A stretch of DNA of 57,426 nt, taken from a bacterium. Its GTDB lineage: Bacteria > Babelota > Babeliae > Babelales > UASB340. Below, one piece after another: positions 15,625 through 27,721 of the stretch (the first letter of the stretch is position 1; each line of letters starts with the position of its first letter). The stretch covers positions 1-57,426 of the forward strand of contig DAOVPV010000001.1 of NCBI GenBank assembly GCA_030629005.1. Direction: 5' to 3'. The notes beneath the pieces were generated by a model. The model searched no databases. It worked only from the letters and a program-made list of their open reading frames with translations, and was not told where the DNA came from. The position numbers were made by a program, and so were the translations under genes.

Positions 15625-18600
15625 CTATTCCAAAGAAACACTTTCCAAAGACACTTCAAGCTCTTCTTCTTCTCGAGCTTTTTTTTCTAATTCGGAAACA
15701 TCGTCTCCCAAATATTTCTTCTTAAATGAAGAAACACCTGTTCCAGCAGGGATTAATCTACCAATAAGAACATTTTCTTTCAAGCCATAAAGATTATCTG
15801 TTTGTCCAACAATCGATGCTTCGGTCAAAACTCTTGTTGTTTCTTGGAAAGATGCGGCAGATAAGAAACTTTCTGTTCCTAAAGATGCCTTTGTTATTCC
15901 CATTAAAATAGGTTTTACAACTGCAATCTTCTTGCCCTCTTTTGCCATCAACTGATTAATTTCTTTTAATTGGCGTTTTTCTACTCTTTCACCAATAGCA
16001 AAATTAGTATCACCTGACTCGACAATAACAACTTTTCTCAACATCTGTCTTACAATAAGCTCTATATGCTTATCATGTATTTCTACACCTTGCAATCTGT
16101 ATATAATCTGAATTTCTTTTACCAAATATTTTTGTAATTCATCTGGTCCAGAAATTCTTAATATATCATGTATGTTTGGCACACCATCTGTTAAAGCATC
16201 ACCAGATCTAACAGCTTCACCATCTTCAACGTTTAAATGCTTGTTTCTAGGAACACTATACTCAAACACCTCTCCGTCATCCGTTGTAACTGTTATTCTT
16301 CTCTGACCTCGGTGTAATCCTCCAAACTTAATAATGCCGTCTACTTCCGTCAACACTGCAGTATCTTTTGCTATTCGAGCTTCAAATAACTCTGCAATAC
16401 GAGGCAAACCACCAGTAATATCTTTTGTCTTTTTTTCTTCTTTTGGCAACTTTGCAATAACATCACCAGCAACAATGGCTTCACCATCATTTACCAATAT
16501 CATTGCATTTGTTGGCAAGAAATAACGACCAATTTCTTCTTTATTTTCATCAAGAACAACTATAGAAGGTTGGCGTTTTTCTGTACGTCTTTCTAATATA
16601 ACTTTACTAGACTGACCAGTGACTTCGTTGTATTGAATTTGATATGTAATATTTTCTACAAGATCTGAAAATTCTATAGTACCTGTTTTATCAGTCATAA
16701 TAATCTTTTCAGGATCCCATTCAATAATTTTTGTGCCTTTTTTAATAATGTCACCATCATTTACTAAAAGACGAGAACCATACTCTATATCAAATTCGTC
16801 TAACTCTCTACCATCATCAGAAAGAACCGCAATACGACCCCTACGGTTCATGACTATAAATTCATCTTTTCTATTTTTTATAACAAAAACTTCTTTAAAT
16901 TTAATCTTACCTGCAAATCTTGTTTTATAATAACTTTGCTCAACAAGACCACTAGCGGTACCACCAATGTGAAACGTTCTCATAGTAAGCTGCGTTCCTG
17001 GTTCACCAATAGATTGTGCCGCAATAATTCCAACAGCCAAACCGACATCAACAATCTTTTGTGTCGACAAATCCATACCGTAACATTTAGCACAAATACC
17101 ACGCTTAGCTTGACAAGTAAGAACAGAGCGAACAGAAATACTACTTACTGCAGCATCTTTAATTTTCTCAACAACCTCGTTATCCATTAGCTCACCTTGT
17201 TTTACAATAAGCTCACCACTAACAGCATCAAACACATCCTCAGCTGCAATTCTACCAAAAACTCTATCTGATAGCGGCTCTATTGTTTCTCCAGATTCTC
17301 TCATATCAGAAAGAACAACGTAACCTAAAGAATCACAATCATTTTGTGTAATAACAACATCCTGAGCAACATCGATCAATCTACGTGTTAAGTAACCAGA
17401 GTTTGCAGTTTTTAAAGCTGTATCTGCAAGACCTTTTCTAGCACCGTGAGTTGAAATAAAATATTCAAATGGATTCAAACCTTCCTTAAAGTTAGCAACA
17501 ACTGGTGTTTCTAAAATTTCACCAGAAGGTTTCGCCATTAGCCCCCTCATAGCAGCTAACTGTCTTATTTGCTGTTTTGAACCACGAGCTCCAGAGTCTA
17601 ACATCATAAACACAGGATTGAATGGAATATTATTACCATCTTTATTTAAATACGCATCGTGATCTGAATTCTCTAATGCATTTAACATCTCAGCAGTAAC
17701 AGCTTCTGTTGTTTTTGCCCAAACCTGAATAACTTTATTAGAACGTTCTTTATTCGTAATAGCACCATCTTTATAAAGTTGTTCAGCTTTTTCAACTTCT
17801 ATTTTCGCAGAAGTAACAATCTTTGCTTTAGACTTAGGTATAACCATATCATCAATATTAAGAGATATACCACCCAATGTTGCCTGGATAAAGCCCAATT
17901 CTTTTATCTTATCCAAAGTCTTTGCTGTTTTGGCTTGTCCAAAAAATCTAAATAATCGAGAAACAAGCTTTACCAAATCTTTTTTCTTAACAGCTTTGTT
18001 TATCCACTCAAATTCAGCATCTTCAGGTAAAGTGTCAAATAACAAAACACGACCAACGGTTGTATCTATAATTTGACCACCCTTTAACCTTAATTTTATA
18101 GGAGCCTGAATATTAATCTTATTATGCTGATAAGCAAATATAACCTCTTCTATGCTAGAAAAACATAGACCTTCACCAAGAACATTCTTTCTTGCTTTTG
18201 TCATATAATAAAGACCAAGAACCATATCTTGAGAAGGTGTAGCTAATGGCCTTCCACTAGCAGGAGATAAAATATTCTTAGAAGAAAGCATTAATATATC
18301 AGCTTCTTTTCTTGATTTCTCACTTAATAAAACGTGAACAGCCATCTGATCACCGTCGAAGTCAGCGTTAAAGGCAGAACAAACCAATGGGTGAATCTTA
18401 ATAGCTTTACCTTCTACAAGGATAGGATAAAAAGCTTGAATACCAAGCCTATGCAATGTTGGCGCACGGTTTAGTAATACAGGTAAACCGTCTACAACAT
18501 ACTCTAAGGCACCCCAAACTTCATCGACCATATTTTCGACCATGCGTTTAGCAACTCTTAGATTTGCTGCAAGCTCTCGCTTTTGTAATTCCACATAAAC

Positions 18601-19749
18601 AAATGGCTTAAATAACTCCAATGCCATAAGTTTTGGCAAACCACATTGATGAAGATGTAACTCTGGATCAACAACAATTACAGATCGACCAGAATAGTCT
18701 ACACGTTTACCCAAAAGATTTTGTCTAAATCGACCTTGCTTACCACGAAGCATTTCACTTAAAGACTTCAACGGACGCTTGTTAGAACCTCTTACAGGCT
18801 GCCCTCTTCTGCCATTATCAATAAGAGCATCTACAGATTCCTGCAACATTCTCTTTTCATTTTTAACAATAACATCCGGAGCTTGTAACTCTATTAAACG
18901 TTTTAATCTTATATTTCTATTTAATACTCTTCTGTACAAATCGTTTAAGTCAGAACTTGCAAATCTACCGCCCTCTAATGGAACCAATGGCCTTAAATCT
19001 GGCGGAAGAACAGGAAGAACTTCTATTATAACCCATTCGGGTCTTTGATTAGATTCCAACATACCAGACAAAACTTTGTATCTTTTTGCAAGTTTACTTT
19101 TTTGCGTAACAGAAGTTGTAGAAGAAAGGCCTTCTTCTACTTTTCTTACTTCAAAAGCTAAATCTATCATAGCCAAAAGATCTTTTATGCCTTCTGCACC
19201 CATTTCAGCCTTAAATGAAGTATCATCAGGATTTGCAGAAAAATAATCTTCATATTCTTGAGCTGTTAATAATGTTTTAACAGCATAAGGAGAAGTCCCT
19301 TGATTTGATACAATGTAGCTATCAAAATATATAACTCGCTCAAGGTCTCTAACCGTCATATTAAGAATTAAACTTAAATAACTTGGAATACCCTTTAAAA
19401 ACCAAATGTGACATACAGGAGAAACCAAATTGATATGCCCCATTCGTTCTCGTCTCACCTTGGATTGAATTACTTCTACACCACACTTTTCGCAAGTTAT
19501 TCCACGGTGCTTCATTCTCTTGTACTTACCGCAATTACATTCCCAATCTTTCACTGGACCGAATATGCGAGCACAAAATAAGCCATCACGTTCTGGCTTT
19601 AATGTACGATAATTTATTGTTTCTATTTTTTTTACTTCACCATATGAAAGAGAGCGTACCTTTTCTGGTGAAGCAATACTAATTTTAATTGCATTAAACT
19701 GAGATGGATTTATATATTCTCTAAAGCGCTCAAGTATTCTATTGTTCAC
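15625..19749 (-). CDS. rpoC: DNA-directed RNA polymerase subunit beta'
   Basis: 1374 residues from a GTG at 19749, which has AAGGAG seven bases upstream. The N-terminal zinc finger has [23 protein letters not shown]. The catalytic loop is [12 protein letters not shown], the Mg-binding site. A second zinc site is near [15 protein letters not shown], followed by [20 protein letters not shown] in the bridge-helix/trigger-loop region. The C-terminal region has [17 protein letters not shown]. The length is close to E. coli RpoC. The start overlaps the end of rpoB by 11 bases, indicating translational coupling. The C-terminus is acidic ([20 protein letters not shown]). Confidence 0.98.
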   Translation of the reverse strand: MNNRILERFREYINPSQFNAIKISIASPEKVRSLSYGEVKKIETINYRTLKPERDGLFCARIFGPVKDWECNCGKYKRMKHRGITCEKCGVEVIQSKVRRERMGHINLVSPVCHIWFLKGIPSYLSLILNMTVRDLERVIYFDSYIVSNQGTSPYAVKTLLTAQEYEDYFSANPDDTSFKAEMGAEGIKDLLAMIDLAFEVRKVEEGLSSTTSVTQKSKLAKRYKVLSGMLESNQRPEWVIIEVLPVLPPDLRPLVPLEGGRFASSDLNDLYRRVLNRNIRLKRLIELQAPDVIVKNEKRMLQESVDALIDNGRRGQPVRGSNKRPLKSLSEMLRGKQGRFRQNLLGKRVDYSGRSVIVVDPELHLHQCGLPKLMALELFKPFVYVELQKRELAANLRVAKRMVENMVDEVWGALEYVVDGLPVLLNRAPTLHRLGIQAFYPILVEGKAIKIHPLVCSAFNADFDGDQMAVHVLLSEKSRKEADILMLSSKNILSPASGRPLATPSQDMVLGLYYMTKARKNVLGEGLCFSSIEEVIFAYQHNKINIQAPIKLRLKGGQIIDTTVGRVLLFDTLPEDAEFEWINKAVKKKDLVKLVSRLFRFFGQAKTAKTLDKIKELGFIQATLGGISLNIDDMVIPKSKAKIVTSAKIEVEKAEQLYKDGAITNKERSNKVIQVWAKTTEAVTAEMLNALENSDHDAYLNKDGNNIPFNPVFMMLDSGARGSKQQIRQLAAMRGLMAKPSGEILETPVVANFKEGLNPFEYFISTHGARKGLADTALKTANSGYLTRRLIDVAQDVVITQNDCDSLGYVVLSDMRESGETIEPLSDRVFGRIAAEDVFDAVSGELIVKQGELMDNEVVEKIKDAAVSSISVRSVLTCQAKRGICAKCYGMDLSTQKIVDVGLAVGIIAAQSIGEPGTQLTMRTFHIGGTASGLVEQSYYKTRFAGKIKFKEVFVIKNRKDEFIVMNRRGRIAVLSDDGRELDEFDIEYGSRLLVNDGDIIKKGTKIIEWDPEKIIMTDKTGTIEFSDLVENITYQIQYNEVTGQSSKVILERRTEKRQPSIVVLDENKEEIGRYFLPTNAMILVNDGEAIVAGDVIAKLPKEEKKTKDITGGLPRIAELFEARIAKDTAVLTEVDGIIKFGGLHRGQRRITVTTDDGEVFEYSVPRNKHLNVEDGEAVRSGDALTDGVPNIHDILRISGPDELQKYLVKEIQIIYRLQGVEIHDKHIELIVRQMLRKVVIVESGDTNFAIGERVEKRQLKEINQLMAKEGKKIAVVKPILMGITKASLGTESFLSAASFQETTRVLTEASIVGQTDNLYGLKENVLIGRLIPAGTGVSSFKKKYLGDDVSELEKKAREEEELEVSLESVSLE

Positions 19750-22700
19750 CAACTTGCTCCTTACTTGCTTTAAATAGATCTACTTGTAAACCTAAACTCT
19801 GAAGTTCCTTTACCAAAACATTAAATGATTCCGGTATACCTGGCACAGGAATATCATCTCCACGGACAATTGATTCATATGCTTTTATTCTACCGTTAAC
19901 ATCATCAGACTTAACGGTCAACATTTCTTGCAATGTATACGCAGCACCATAAGCATATAATGCCCAAACTTCCATCTCTCCAAGTCTCTGTCCACCAAAC
20001 TGGGCTTTACCACCCAAAGGCTGTTGCGTAATCAAAGAGTATGGCCCAACAGATCTGGCATGGAGTTTATCATCTGCCAAGTGATTTAACTTCATCATGT
20101 AAATACAGCCAACGGTTACAGGTTGATCAAATTGAACACCCGTTTTTCCATCAAATAATTTATATGAACCGTTATCTGACATTCCCAATTCTTTTAATTC
20201 AGGAACAATGTCATTTTCATAACTTGCACCATCAAAAATCGGAGTCTTGAATGCAAAACCATTTTCCATAGTCTTCATAGCAAGATCTTCTAATGCCGAC
20301 TCCCCTTGCTTTTCTAATTCTCTTATTAAATCTGCCGGGTAATATTTTAACAATTCAGCTTTGACATTTTTAGCCGTCAATTCTTTTAAATTTTGAGACA
20401 TTTGAGCTGATATTTTTTTACCAGCAAATCCCAAAATTGTTTCTAAAATCTGCCCTACGTTCATACGACCCGGAACACCTAATGGATTCAATATAATATC
20501 GACAGGTGTACCATCTAGCATAAACGGCATATCTTCTCTATTAACAATCTGAGAAACAACACCTTTGTTTCCATGTCGTCCTGCCATTTTATCACCAACA
20601 GAAACATGTCTCTTTTTAGCAACGTAAACTTTTACCATCTTTAACACTCCAGATGGCAAATCGTCGCCCTTCCTCAAGCGGGAAAACATATCTGTTTTTA
20701 TAGCAGTAAATACCTGTATTTGATCATTAAGCATAACAGAGTAGTCTTTTATTTTTTTATTCACTTCTTTTTTATCTGTACTGATATTGAATACTAAATC
20801 CATATCCAGCTCAGCAAGATCAGTAACGGAATATTTATTTTTATCTATTTTTACAGAAGATACAGAATTATCTTTTAACAATTTTATAATTTTAGTTTTA
20901 ATACCATTCTTAAGAATATTAAGACGAGAATTGTAATCATCTTCTATTTTTTCTGATTGAACGAATACATACTCTTTGTAACGTTTATCTTTTCTTATAC
21001 CACTTTTTGAAAAAACTTTAACATCTACAACCGTAGCATCTACTCCAGGAGGAACTCTCAGAGATGTATCTCTTACCTCTCTAGATTTTTCACCAAATAT
21101 TGCTCTTAAAAGTTTTTCCTCAGGAGAAACTTGGACATCACCCTTTAGGGTTACTTTTCCAACTAAAATATCTCCAGGCTTTACTCTTGTACCAACTTTG
21201 ACAATTCCATCATCATCTAAAGCTGCTAAATCTTTTTCTCCAACATTTGGAATATCACAAGTTATTTCTTCTGCACCAAGCTTAGTGTCTCTAGCTTCAA
21301 CAATAAATTCTTCAACATGAACGGATGTAAATACATCATCACTAACCAAACGCTTACTTAATATAATAGCATCTTCAAAGTTATATCCACGCCATGGCAT
21401 AAATGCAACAACAATGTTACTACCCAATGCCAAGTCACCGTCTAATGTTGCAGCACCACTTGCAATAACATCACCCTTTTCAATTCTATCACCAACTTTA
21501 ACAGATGGTGTAAAATGTATCCAAGTACTATGAGAAGATCTTGCAAACTTTTTCAATTTATAAACATCTACAGGTCGGGAGAACCATCTTTTTTCATTTG
21601 CTGTTGTATCCAAAAGAGCTATTTCTATTTTTTCTCCAGATACATATTCAACAACACCTGACCTTTGAGCCAATAAAGCTGTACCTTGTGTTGTTCCAAT
21701 TTCTCGTTCCATACCAGTACCAACTAGTGGATACTGACATTTCACCAATGGAACCGCTTGTCGTTGCATATTTGAACCCATTAAAGCCCTATTTGCGTCA
21801 TCATGCTCTAAGAATGGAATCAATGCCGTAGCAACAGAAACTAACTGCTTCGAAGATGCATCAATATAATCAACATTTATTGACTCTGTTCTAAATATAA
21901 TTTCATCCTTACGCACAAGCAACTCTTCTGCTTTCAGCTTATGATTCTTATCCAGCTCAACACCAGATTGTGCAATAATTTTGCCTCCTTCCAAATGTGC
22001 ATCTAAATATTTTACATCATCAGAAACAATTTTATCTTTTACAGGTCTGTATGGGGTTTCTATAAATCCAAACTCATTAACTTTCGCATATGTAGAAAGC
22101 GATGAAATAAGACCAATATTTTGACCTTCAGGTGTTTCAATTGGACAAATTCTTCCATAGTGTGATGAATGAACGTCTCGAACCTCAAAACTTGCTCTAT
22201 CTCTAGTTAAACCACCGGGTCCAAGAGCTGATAACCTTCTCTTATGAGCCATCTCTGCCAATGGATTAGTCTGATCCATAAACTGTGATAACTGACCCGT
22301 TCCGAAGAACTCACGCATTACAGCAGAAATAGGCTTTACATTCAAAAAGTCATATGGCATTAAAACGCCATAATTATCTTGTAATCTAAAACGTTCTTTT
22401 ATTATACGCTCCATTTTAGCAAGACCAGAGTATAACTGAGACTGTAAAAGCTCACCTACAAGCCTAACAGCCCGATTCCCTAAGTGATCAATGTCATCAA
22501 CAGTACCTTCACCGCGCTCTTTTAATCCAATTAAATATTTAATTGTTGCGATTATATCTTCTTTGGTTAAATGAGTAACTTCAGTATCAATATCTAAACC
22601 AAGCTTTCTATTTGTTCTAATACGACCAACAATAGTAAGGTCATAAAATCTTGAATTAAAAAAAAGATTATGAAAATATTCGTCCATAATCTTCGCAGAG

Positions 22701-24058
22701 GGAACATCTCCTGGTCTTAATTTTGCATATATTTCTTTTAATGCTTCTTCTTTTGAATTTATTTTATCATAAGCAAAAGTAATAGCTAAAGTAGGCTGAA
22801 AAACATATCCTAAAGATTTTACAACTTTAATTGCTACAATTGATTTTATTTCGGAAATTGCATCCACAAGTTCTTGCGTTAATGACATACCTTGCTGAGC
22901 AAGAATTTCTCCAGATGTAGGATCAATAAAGTCAGATGCCAAAATCTTATTCACAACGCTACTTTTACGAATGAGCAACTCAGATACACCATCTTTTTTT
23001 AGTTTATCAATAAGCGCTTTAGTAAGTCTTTGTCCAAGTTTATATTTGCCCTCTAATTTTTTAGGCAAAGCACCAGAAGCTAAACGTTGTCCTATTAAAT
23101 CTAAACTCAATTTACTGAAGAATTCACCCTTTTTTGCATAAATAGTTTCAAAGTCATAAAACATTGAAAGTATAGAATCTTTTTCAATTCCCAAGGCTTG
23201 CAAAAATACAGTGGCCAATATCTTCTTCTTTTTATCGATTCTTACATATAAGACATCATTACTATCAAATTCAAAGTCCAACCAAGAACCTCTTGCAGGG
23301 ATAACCCTTGCAATATGACAAGCATGACCTTTAAAATCTTTTGTTTTTTTACTTAATGTAAAGACAGTACCAGGAGCTCTATGCAACTGACTGACAACAA
23401 CGCGATCTACGCCGTTAATAATAAAAGTACCGCCATTTCCCAATTTATAAGAACCATTGTCATCTTCATACAAATCAACCATTATAGGAAGATCTACAAA
23501 AAAGATCTCCTGTTCTTTTATATCTTTCACAGTTTTTTTGGATGTTTTTGGATCAATATCCCAAGATATTAACTGCATTTTTAATTTAAGTGGCATAGAA
23601 TAGGTTTTACCACTATAACGAGCCTCATCTGAAGTTATGTCTAATTTCACATAAACTCTTGCGGAACATTTCTTGCAAACATCATAGCTTGCAGTGTTTT
23701 TTCCACATGAAGGGCACTTATCTTCGTTCAAATGCGAACATCCCGTTTTTTTACATGATGAACATACCCAATTGTATCTATTTTCAATACCCTTTAATGC
23801 ACCGCACGCACATTCCCAATTACCAAGCTCATAACTTACATATTCAAGTGAAATTTTATCGTTATGTTCAACAGGAAAAGTATCCCTCAAGACCTTCTCT
23901 AAGCCGATATTTTTACGCTCTGATGGTAAAAAATCCAACTGAGCGAAGTTATTAAACGATTTTGACTGTATCTCGATAAGATCGGGAAGACTTACTACCT
24001 CTTTAATTCTCCCAAACGATTTTCTTAAGACACCCTTGCCTAATTGCACTCGAGCCAT
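19739..24058 (-). CDS. rpoB: DNA-directed RNA polymerase subunit beta, with Cys-rich N-terminal segment
   Basis: 1439 residues from the ATG at 24058, which has AGGAG six bases upstream. Conserved RpoB segments include the rifampicin-region [64 protein letters not shown] and, near the end, [24 protein letters not shown]. Unusual is a segment at residues 83-131 with ten Cys/His: CAC, CSSC, C-x-H, CPSC and CKKC. It sits right after YELGNWE, where typical bacterial RpoB has a short linker before the strand equivalent to VYVKLDITS. It looks like two small zinc ribbons. The gene follows rplL after a 160-base gap and overlaps rpoC. Confidence 0.97.
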   Translation of the reverse strand: MARVQLGKGVLRKSFGRIKEVVSLPDLIEIQSKSFNNFAQLDFLPSERKNIGLEKVLRDTFPVEHNDKISLEYVSYELGNWECACGALKGIENRYNWVCSSCKKTGCSHLNEDKCPSCGKNTASYDVCKKCSARVYVKLDITSDEARYSGKTYSMPLKLKMQLISWDIDPKTSKKTVKDIKEQEIFFVDLPIMVDLYEDDNGSYKLGNGGTFIINGVDRVVVSQLHRAPGTVFTLSKKTKDFKGHACHIARVIPARGSWLDFEFDSNDVLYVRIDKKKKILATVFLQALGIEKDSILSMFYDFETIYAKKGEFFSKLSLDLIGQRLASGALPKKLEGKYKLGQRLTKALIDKLKKDGVSELLIRKSSVVNKILASDFIDPTSGEILAQQGMSLTQELVDAISEIKSIVAIKVVKSLGYVFQPTLAITFAYDKINSKEEALKEIYAKLRPGDVPSAKIMDEYFHNLFFNSRFYDLTIVGRIRTNRKLGLDIDTEVTHLTKEDIIATIKYLIGLKERGEGTVDDIDHLGNRAVRLVGELLQSQLYSGLAKMERIIKERFRLQDNYGVLMPYDFLNVKPISAVMREFFGTGQLSQFMDQTNPLAEMAHKRRLSALGPGGLTRDRASFEVRDVHSSHYGRICPIETPEGQNIGLISSLSTYAKVNEFGFIETPYRPVKDKIVSDDVKYLDAHLEGGKIIAQSGVELDKNHKLKAEELLVRKDEIIFRTESINVDYIDASSKQLVSVATALIPFLEHDDANRALMGSNMQRQAVPLVKCQYPLVGTGMEREIGTTQGTALLAQRSGVVEYVSGEKIEIALLDTTANEKRWFSRPVDVYKLKKFARSSHSTWIHFTPSVKVGDRIEKGDVIASGAATLDGDLALGSNIVVAFMPWRGYNFEDAIILSKRLVSDDVFTSVHVEEFIVEARDTKLGAEEITCDIPNVGEKDLAALDDDGIVKVGTRVKPGDILVGKVTLKGDVQVSPEEKLLRAIFGEKSREVRDTSLRVPPGVDATVVDVKVFSKSGIRKDKRYKEYVFVQSEKIEDDYNSRLNILKNGIKTKIIKLLKDNSVSSVKIDKNKYSVTDLAELDMDLVFNISTDKKEVNKKIKDYSVMLNDQIQVFTAIKTDMFSRLRKGDDLPSGVLKMVKVYVAKKRHVSVGDKMAGRHGNKGVVSQIVNREDMPFMLDGTPVDIILNPLGVPGRMNVGQILETILGFAGKKISAQMSQNLKELTAKNVKAELLKYYPADLIRELEKQGESALEDLAMKTMENGFAFKTPIFDGASYENDIVPELKELGMSDNGSYKLFDGKTGVQFDQPVTVGCIYMMKLNHLADDKLHARSVGPYSLITQQPLGGKAQFGGQRLGEMEVWALYAYGAAYTLQEMLTVKSDDVNGRIKAYESIVRGDDIPVPGIPESFNVLVKELQSLGLQVDLFKASKEQVGEQ

Positions 24059-24218
24059 CCACAACTCCTAAAGCGTAACTTTAAACACCCAACATTAAAA
24101 AAATCCCGGATTAAACATTCTTAAAAAATATATTAACATTTAAACAAAAATGTTTAAAACGGTAATAAATAATAAAAAATATTATTAAGTATTGTTTAAT
24201 ACTCAATAACACTTTATT

Positions 24219-24593
24219 TTACGATAGCTCTACTTTTGCACCAGCAGCTTCTAGAACTTCCTTCATCTTGTTTGCATCATCTTTCATTGCAGATTCAGCA
24301 ACAACAGAAGGAACTCCTTCTACTAAATCTTTAGCATCTTTCAAATTCAATGTAGTTACAGTTCTTAAAGCTTTGATAACTTTAATTTTTTCAGAACCCA
24401 TTTCTTTTAATGTAACCTTGAATTCTGTTTTTTCTTCTCCTGCTGGAACCGCACCTGCCGGAGCCGCTGCCGCTGCTGGAGCCGCCGCAGAAACACCAAA
24501 CTTTTCTTCCAAAGCTTTTACTAATTCTGCAACCTCAATTAAAGACATATTGCTTACTTGTTCAACCATTTGATCTATATTTGATGTAGCCAT
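24219..24593 (-). CDS. rplL: 50S ribosomal protein L7/L12
   Basis: 124 residues from MATSNIDQMVEQ; AGGTGAGGG precedes the ATG at 24593. An N-terminal dimerisation helix is followed by an Ala/Gly/Pro hinge (AAAPAAAAAPAGAVPAG) and the globular domain EKTEFKVTLKEMGSEKIKVIKALRTVTTLNLKDAKDLVEG. L7/L12 forms the ribosomal stalk that recruits translation factors. It follows rplJ, which encodes its anchor L10. Confidence 0.97.
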   Translation of the reverse strand: MATSNIDQMVEQVSNMSLIEVAELVKALEEKFGVSAAAPAAAAAPAGAVPAGEEKTEFKVTLKEMGSEKIKVIKALRTVTTLNLKDAKDLVEGVPSVVAESAMKDDANKMKEVLEAAGAKVELS

Positions 24594-24656
24594 GAAGCCC
24601 TCACCTTTAAACATAAAATTATAAATTATATACTATTATTACCGTACTTAAATAAA

Positions 24657-25139
24657 TTATTCTTTTCCAGCAATTTTGTTCAAAACTCTTGCTAACGCTG
24701 CAATTGGGGCTTGGATAGTTCCAGCCAAAATTGCAAACAAAACATCTCTTGATGGTAAAGAAGCGAGAGTTTCTATCTCAACTAACTCCATAATTCTTGA
24801 TTCAGTAAAACCAGAAATTATGCCAAATTGCTCATTCTTCTTTCTAAATTCAACCATAGCCTTTGCTACAGCAGGAATCTCTCCCTCTGCAAACACAAAG
24901 CCAACCTGATCCTTAAAAGCATCACTAAAAGCAGCCATGCCATTAATACCATCTGTTGCACGCTTCATCAAACGAGCTTTTGAAACTTTAAAACACCCGC
25001 CTGTTTCACGCAATTGCCCTCTAAAGCCTTGCAACTGCGCAACTGTTAAGCCTTTATAGTTGACCAAGAAAGAAGCTTTTGCCGCCTTTAACTGATCACT
25101 TATCTTTTTTACAACCGTTTCTTTTTGTTGACGATTCAT
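24657..25139 (-). CDS. rplJ: 50S ribosomal protein L10
   Basis: 160 residues. The N-terminal region MNRQQKETVVKKISDQLKAAKASFLVNYKGLTVAQLQGFRGQLRE is typical of L10. The C-terminal helix (AALARVLNKIAGKE) should carry the L7/L12 dimers. The length is close to the usual 165. Its position between rplA and rplL is canonical. No L10 leader structure was identified in the 28-base gap before it. Confidence 0.96.
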   Translation of the reverse strand: MNRQQKETVVKKISDQLKAAKASFLVNYKGLTVAQLQGFRGQLRETGGCFKVSKARLMKRATDGINGMAAFSDAFKDQVGFVFAEGEIPAVAKAMVEFRKKNEQFGIISGFTESRIMELVEIETLASLPSRDVLFAILAGTIQAPIAALARVLNKIAGKE

Positions 25140-25167
25140 TTTACAAACCTCTTAAGCTTGATAATAC

Positions 25168-25860
25168 CTATGCAACCTCATCTGGATTTAGTGAAACACC
25201 TACACCCATAGAGGAAGAAACAACTATTTTTTTTATAAACTTACCCTTTGAACTAGCTGGCCGTACCTGCTTAATAGCTTTAACCAAAACTTCAAGGTTC
25301 TCTAACAATTTGTCGGCCCCAAAAGAAACTTTTCCAAATCCACTGTGAACAACTCCACCTTTGTCATTTCTAAATGAAACACGACCTTTTTTAAGATCAG
25401 TTATAATCGATGCTAAATTATCAGATACAGTTCCTACCTTTTTGTTTGGTAACAAACCTCTAGGACCTAAAACCTTTGCAAGCTTTCCAACTTTTACCAT
25501 AAGATCCGGTGTAGAAACGGCAACATCAAAGTCAACCCAGCCACCTTTAATCTTTTCCGTCAAGTCTTCTAACCCAACAAAGTCAGCGCCAGCATCTTTA
25601 GCTTCCTGCTCTTTATCTCCAGTAGCAAAAGCCAAAACACGCACCTTTCTGCCCGTTCCATGAGGCAGTAATATAGAACCCCTAACAGTTTGCTCACCTT
25701 TAGAAGCATCAATTCCTAGAACAACACTCAAATCTACGGATTCATCAAACTTAGCATTTGCATTTTTTACAACAAACTCAAGCACTTCTTTTGCAGAACC
25801 AAATTTTTCAGATTCAAGCGCAGCTTGTATTTTTCTAATCCTTTTACCCGCATTAACCAT
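25168..25860 (-). CDS. rplA: 50S ribosomal protein L1
   Basis: 230 residues, full length. Family segments include FDESVDLSVVLGIDASKGEQTVRGSILLPHGTG, VLGPRGLLPNKKVGTVS and VHSGFGKVSFGADKLLENLEVLV. L1 forms the mobile stalk near the E-site. In other bacteria it also represses the rplK-rplA messenger; whether it does so here is not visible. Confidence 0.97.
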   Translation of the reverse strand: MVNAGKRIRKIQAALESEKFGSAKEVLEFVVKNANAKFDESVDLSVVLGIDASKGEQTVRGSILLPHGTGRKVRVLAFATGDKEQEAKDAGADFVGLEDLTEKIKGGWVDFDVAVSTPDLMVKVGKLAKVLGPRGLLPNKKVGTVSDNLASIITDLKKGRVSFRNDKGGVVHSGFGKVSFGADKLLENLEVLVKAIKQVRPASSKGKFIKKIVVSSSMGVGVSLNPDEVA

Positions 25861-25915
25861 ATAAAATCCAATTTAAACTAATCAATAATAAACTTATCAA
25901 CCAAACCTATAATAC

Positions 25916-26341
25916 TTAATCTTTTATATTAAGCCCCATACTTCTAGCGCTCCCTGCAATAATATTTTTTGCAGCTTGAATATTAAAAGCATTAAGATCT
26001 GGCATCTTAATATTTGCAATTTCTTCAACATCAGCCCAAGTAATTGTACCAGCAACATCTTTGCTAGGATTACTTGCACCCTTCTTTACCTTAGCCTTTT
26101 TACGTAAAAGCTCAGATACCGGAGGTGTTTTTAAAATAAAATCAAATGTTTTATCTGTGTATATAGTAATAAAGACGGGAACCGTTTCACCTTTTCGATT
26201 AGCAGTAGCCGCATTAAACTTTTTACAAAAATCCATAATTGCAACGCCATGTTGACCTAAGCAAGAACCCACCGGAGGAGCAGGAGTTGCACCACCAGCT
26301 GGCAACTGAAGCTTAACACTAGCTTTAATTTTTTTTGCCAT
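25916..26341 (-). CDS. rplK: 50S ribosomal protein L11
   Basis: 141 residues, standard length. Visible signatures are VKLQLPAGGATPAPPVGSCLGQHGVAIMDFCKKFN and, near the end, IKMPDLNAFNIQAAKNIIAGSARSMGL. L11 binds the GTPase-associated region of 23S rRNA. It is followed by rplA, and nusG ends 23 bases upstream of it. Confidence 0.97.
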   Translation of the reverse strand: MAKKIKASVKLQLPAGGATPAPPVGSCLGQHGVAIMDFCKKFNAATANRKGETVPVFITIYTDKTFDFILKTPPVSELLRKKAKVKKGASNPSKDVAGTITWADVEEIANIKMPDLNAFNIQAAKNIIAGSARSMGLNIKD

Positions 26342-26364
26342 ACTATTTTAAACCCAAAATTAAA

Positions 26365-26883
26365 TTACCGTTTTACTTGATCAAATCCCAATTCGACAGG
26401 AGTCAACCTTCCAAAAATACTGACCATAACAGTTATCTTTTCTCGTTCTTCATCAACCCTCTCAACCACACCGACAAAACCAGCAAATGGTCCACTAGAA
26501 ATACTTACCTCGCATCCGTCCGTGAAAGTAATCGCTTCACGGGCAACAGGAAGCTCTCCACTTATTTGAGAAAAAACTCGAGAAACCTCTTTCTCAGAAA
26601 TCGGAACAGGCTTTCCTCCTCCTAAAAACCTAGTTACTCTAGGGTTTGAAGCAACAACCCTATAAGATTCTCCAGTCATTTCTAACTGAATTAACAAATA
26701 ACCAGGGAAAATTTTTTCTTTCTTATCTTGTTCCTCTGCAAACATAGAAACTACTTGTCCACGAGGAACCAATATGTCCCCAAAGAAATCTTGCAACCCT
26801 TCCTCTTCAATTCGTTTTTCAAGGTCAGCTTTTACTACTTCTTCAAATCCCGTATATACCTGTACAACATACCAACGTTTCAT
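26365..26883 (-). CDS. nusG: Transcription termination/antitermination protein NusG
   Basis: 172 residues: an NGN domain (RWYVVQVYTGFEEVVKADLEKRI..., PGYLLIQLEM) and a C-terminal KOW domain (DGCEVSISSGPFAGFVGVVERVDEEREKITVMVSIFGR). NusG binds RNA polymerase beta' and links transcription with translation or Rho. secE lies 17 bases upstream, the usual secE-nusG pair. Confidence 0.97.
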   Translation of the reverse strand: MKRWYVVQVYTGFEEVVKADLEKRIEEEGLQDFFGDILVPRGQVVSMFAEEQDKKEKIFPGYLLIQLEMTGESYRVVASNPRVTRFLGGGKPVPISEKEVSRVFSQISGELPVAREAITFTDGCEVSISSGPFAGFVGVVERVDEEREKITVMVSIFGRLTPVELGFDQVKR

Positions 26884-26900
26884 AATTCTCTCTAATTAAC

Positions 26901-27080
26901 CTAAAACATCTTTTTCAACAACAAGCTGAACCCGGCATCCATACCACCAAGAATCGCTGCAAAAACAAGCGTCACTATACAAACCACTATTATAGTGCCA
27001 ATAAGTTCATCTCGTCCCGGCCAGCTTATCTTATAAACCTCAGCCCTAACTTCACTAAGAAAAGTAAGAATTTTATTCAT
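26901..27080 (-). CDS. secE: Preprotein translocase subunit SecE
   Basis: 59 residues, below the size limit of many ORF lists. Translation begins MNKILTFLSEVRAEVYKISW, with the conserved SecE stretch EVRAEVYKISWPGRDEL. One transmembrane helix follows (LIGTIIVVCIVTLVFAAIL) and the protein ends in LLLKKMF. An AAGGGATA ribosome-binding site precedes the ATG. SecE clamps the SecY channel. It lies between tRNA-Trp and nusG as in many bacteria. Confidence 0.95.
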   Translation of the reverse strand: MNKILTFLSEVRAEVYKISWPGRDELIGTIIVVCIVTLVFAAILGGMDAGFSLLLKKMF

Positions 27081-27114
27081 TATATCCCTTATTTACAAGA
27101 TTTCAAACAGCCAG

Positions 27115-27190
27115 TGGCAGGCCAGGAAGGACTTGAACCCTCAACCTACGGATTTGGAGTCCGTCGCTCTACCAGTTGAGCTACTGACCC
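27115..27190 (-). tRNA. tRNA-Trp (anticodon CCA)
   Basis: The acceptor GGGTCAG / CTGGCCT has two G-U type pairs. Anticodon arm ACGGA-CTCCAAA-TCCGT, T-arm GAGGG-TTCAAGT-CCTTC, discriminator G and an encoded CCA follow. It lies between rpmG and secE. Confidence 0.95.
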
Positions 27191-27196
27191 ACTAAA

Positions 27197-27355
27197 TTAC
27201 TTTATCTCTTTGTGCATAACATGCGCACGGCACTTAGGACAAAACTTTTTCAAATTTAATTTTTCAAATTTTCTTTTTTTGGAAACGATTTTACTGTAAT
27301 TTCGCTCCTTACACTCGGTACATTCAAAATGTATAATAATTCTCGCTTTTGCCAT
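27197..27355 (-). CDS. rpmG: 50S ribosomal protein L33
   Basis: 52 residues: MAKARIIIHFECTECKERNY, then a basic stretch and KFCPKCRAHVMHKEIK. Two Cys pairs (Cys12/Cys15 and Cys39/Cys42) can bind zinc. The size and its position before tRNA-Trp and secE match L33 in other bacteria. Confidence 0.95.
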   Translation of the reverse strand: MAKARIIIHFECTECKERNYSKIVSKKRKFEKLNLKKFCPKCRAHVMHKEIK

Positions 27356-27455
27356 ATTCCGCTCTTTATGTTAAAAATTATCCCAATAATGTCACTCGAC
27401 CTTACAAACTTACATATAAATTAATTATTATTCAAGATATATATGCAAAAAAAAA

Positions 27456-27531
<76 letters not shown>

Positions 27532-27567
27532 AACAATAAATCATCCTAATCAACATCGGATGGCCTG

Positions 27568-27601
27568 CCAGCCATAGCTGTCTTGCAGCAACGGCGAATG
27601 G
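27568..27601. repeat. Diverged CCAG...TGG element at the tRNA-Thr(TGT) 3' end
   Basis: It begins CCAGCCATAGCTG and ends GGCGAATGG, whose TGG is the complement of the tRNA's CCA. It shares GGCCTGCCA before it and GGCGAA-TGGAG with the copy at 27787, but its inner stem is weak. Confidence 0.5.
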
Positions 27602-27673
27602 AGCTGGCAACTGGACTCGAACCAGCGACCTGCTGATTACAAATCAGCTGCTCTACCACTGAGCTATGCCAGC
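27599..27673 (-). tRNA. tRNA-Thr (anticodon TGT)
   Basis: Acceptor GCTGGCA / TGCCAGC, anticodon arm GCTGA-TTTGTAA-TCAGC, T-arm GCTGG-TTCGAGT-CCAGT and an encoded CCA. Confidence 0.95.
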
Positions 27674-27689
27674 ATCAATACTACAAACG

Positions 27690-27721
27690 GCCCTACTACG
27701 CTCTAAAGAGCTACGAAGGGC
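27690..27721. repeat. GCCCTACTWCGCTC/GAGCTACGAAGGGC hairpin, copy 2
   Basis: GCCCTACTACGCTC, a 4-base spacer, GAGCTACGAAGGGC. The GACTTCGCAAA that follows is shared with the copy at 38804. It lies between tRNA-Gly and tRNA-Thr(TGT). Confidence 0.8.

Noticed and set aside
15392-15790. 132-codon plus-strand frame over tRNA-Val and the end of rpoC
   Set aside because: It runs antisense through a tRNA gene and the conserved rpoC C-terminus; the repeats create the open frame.
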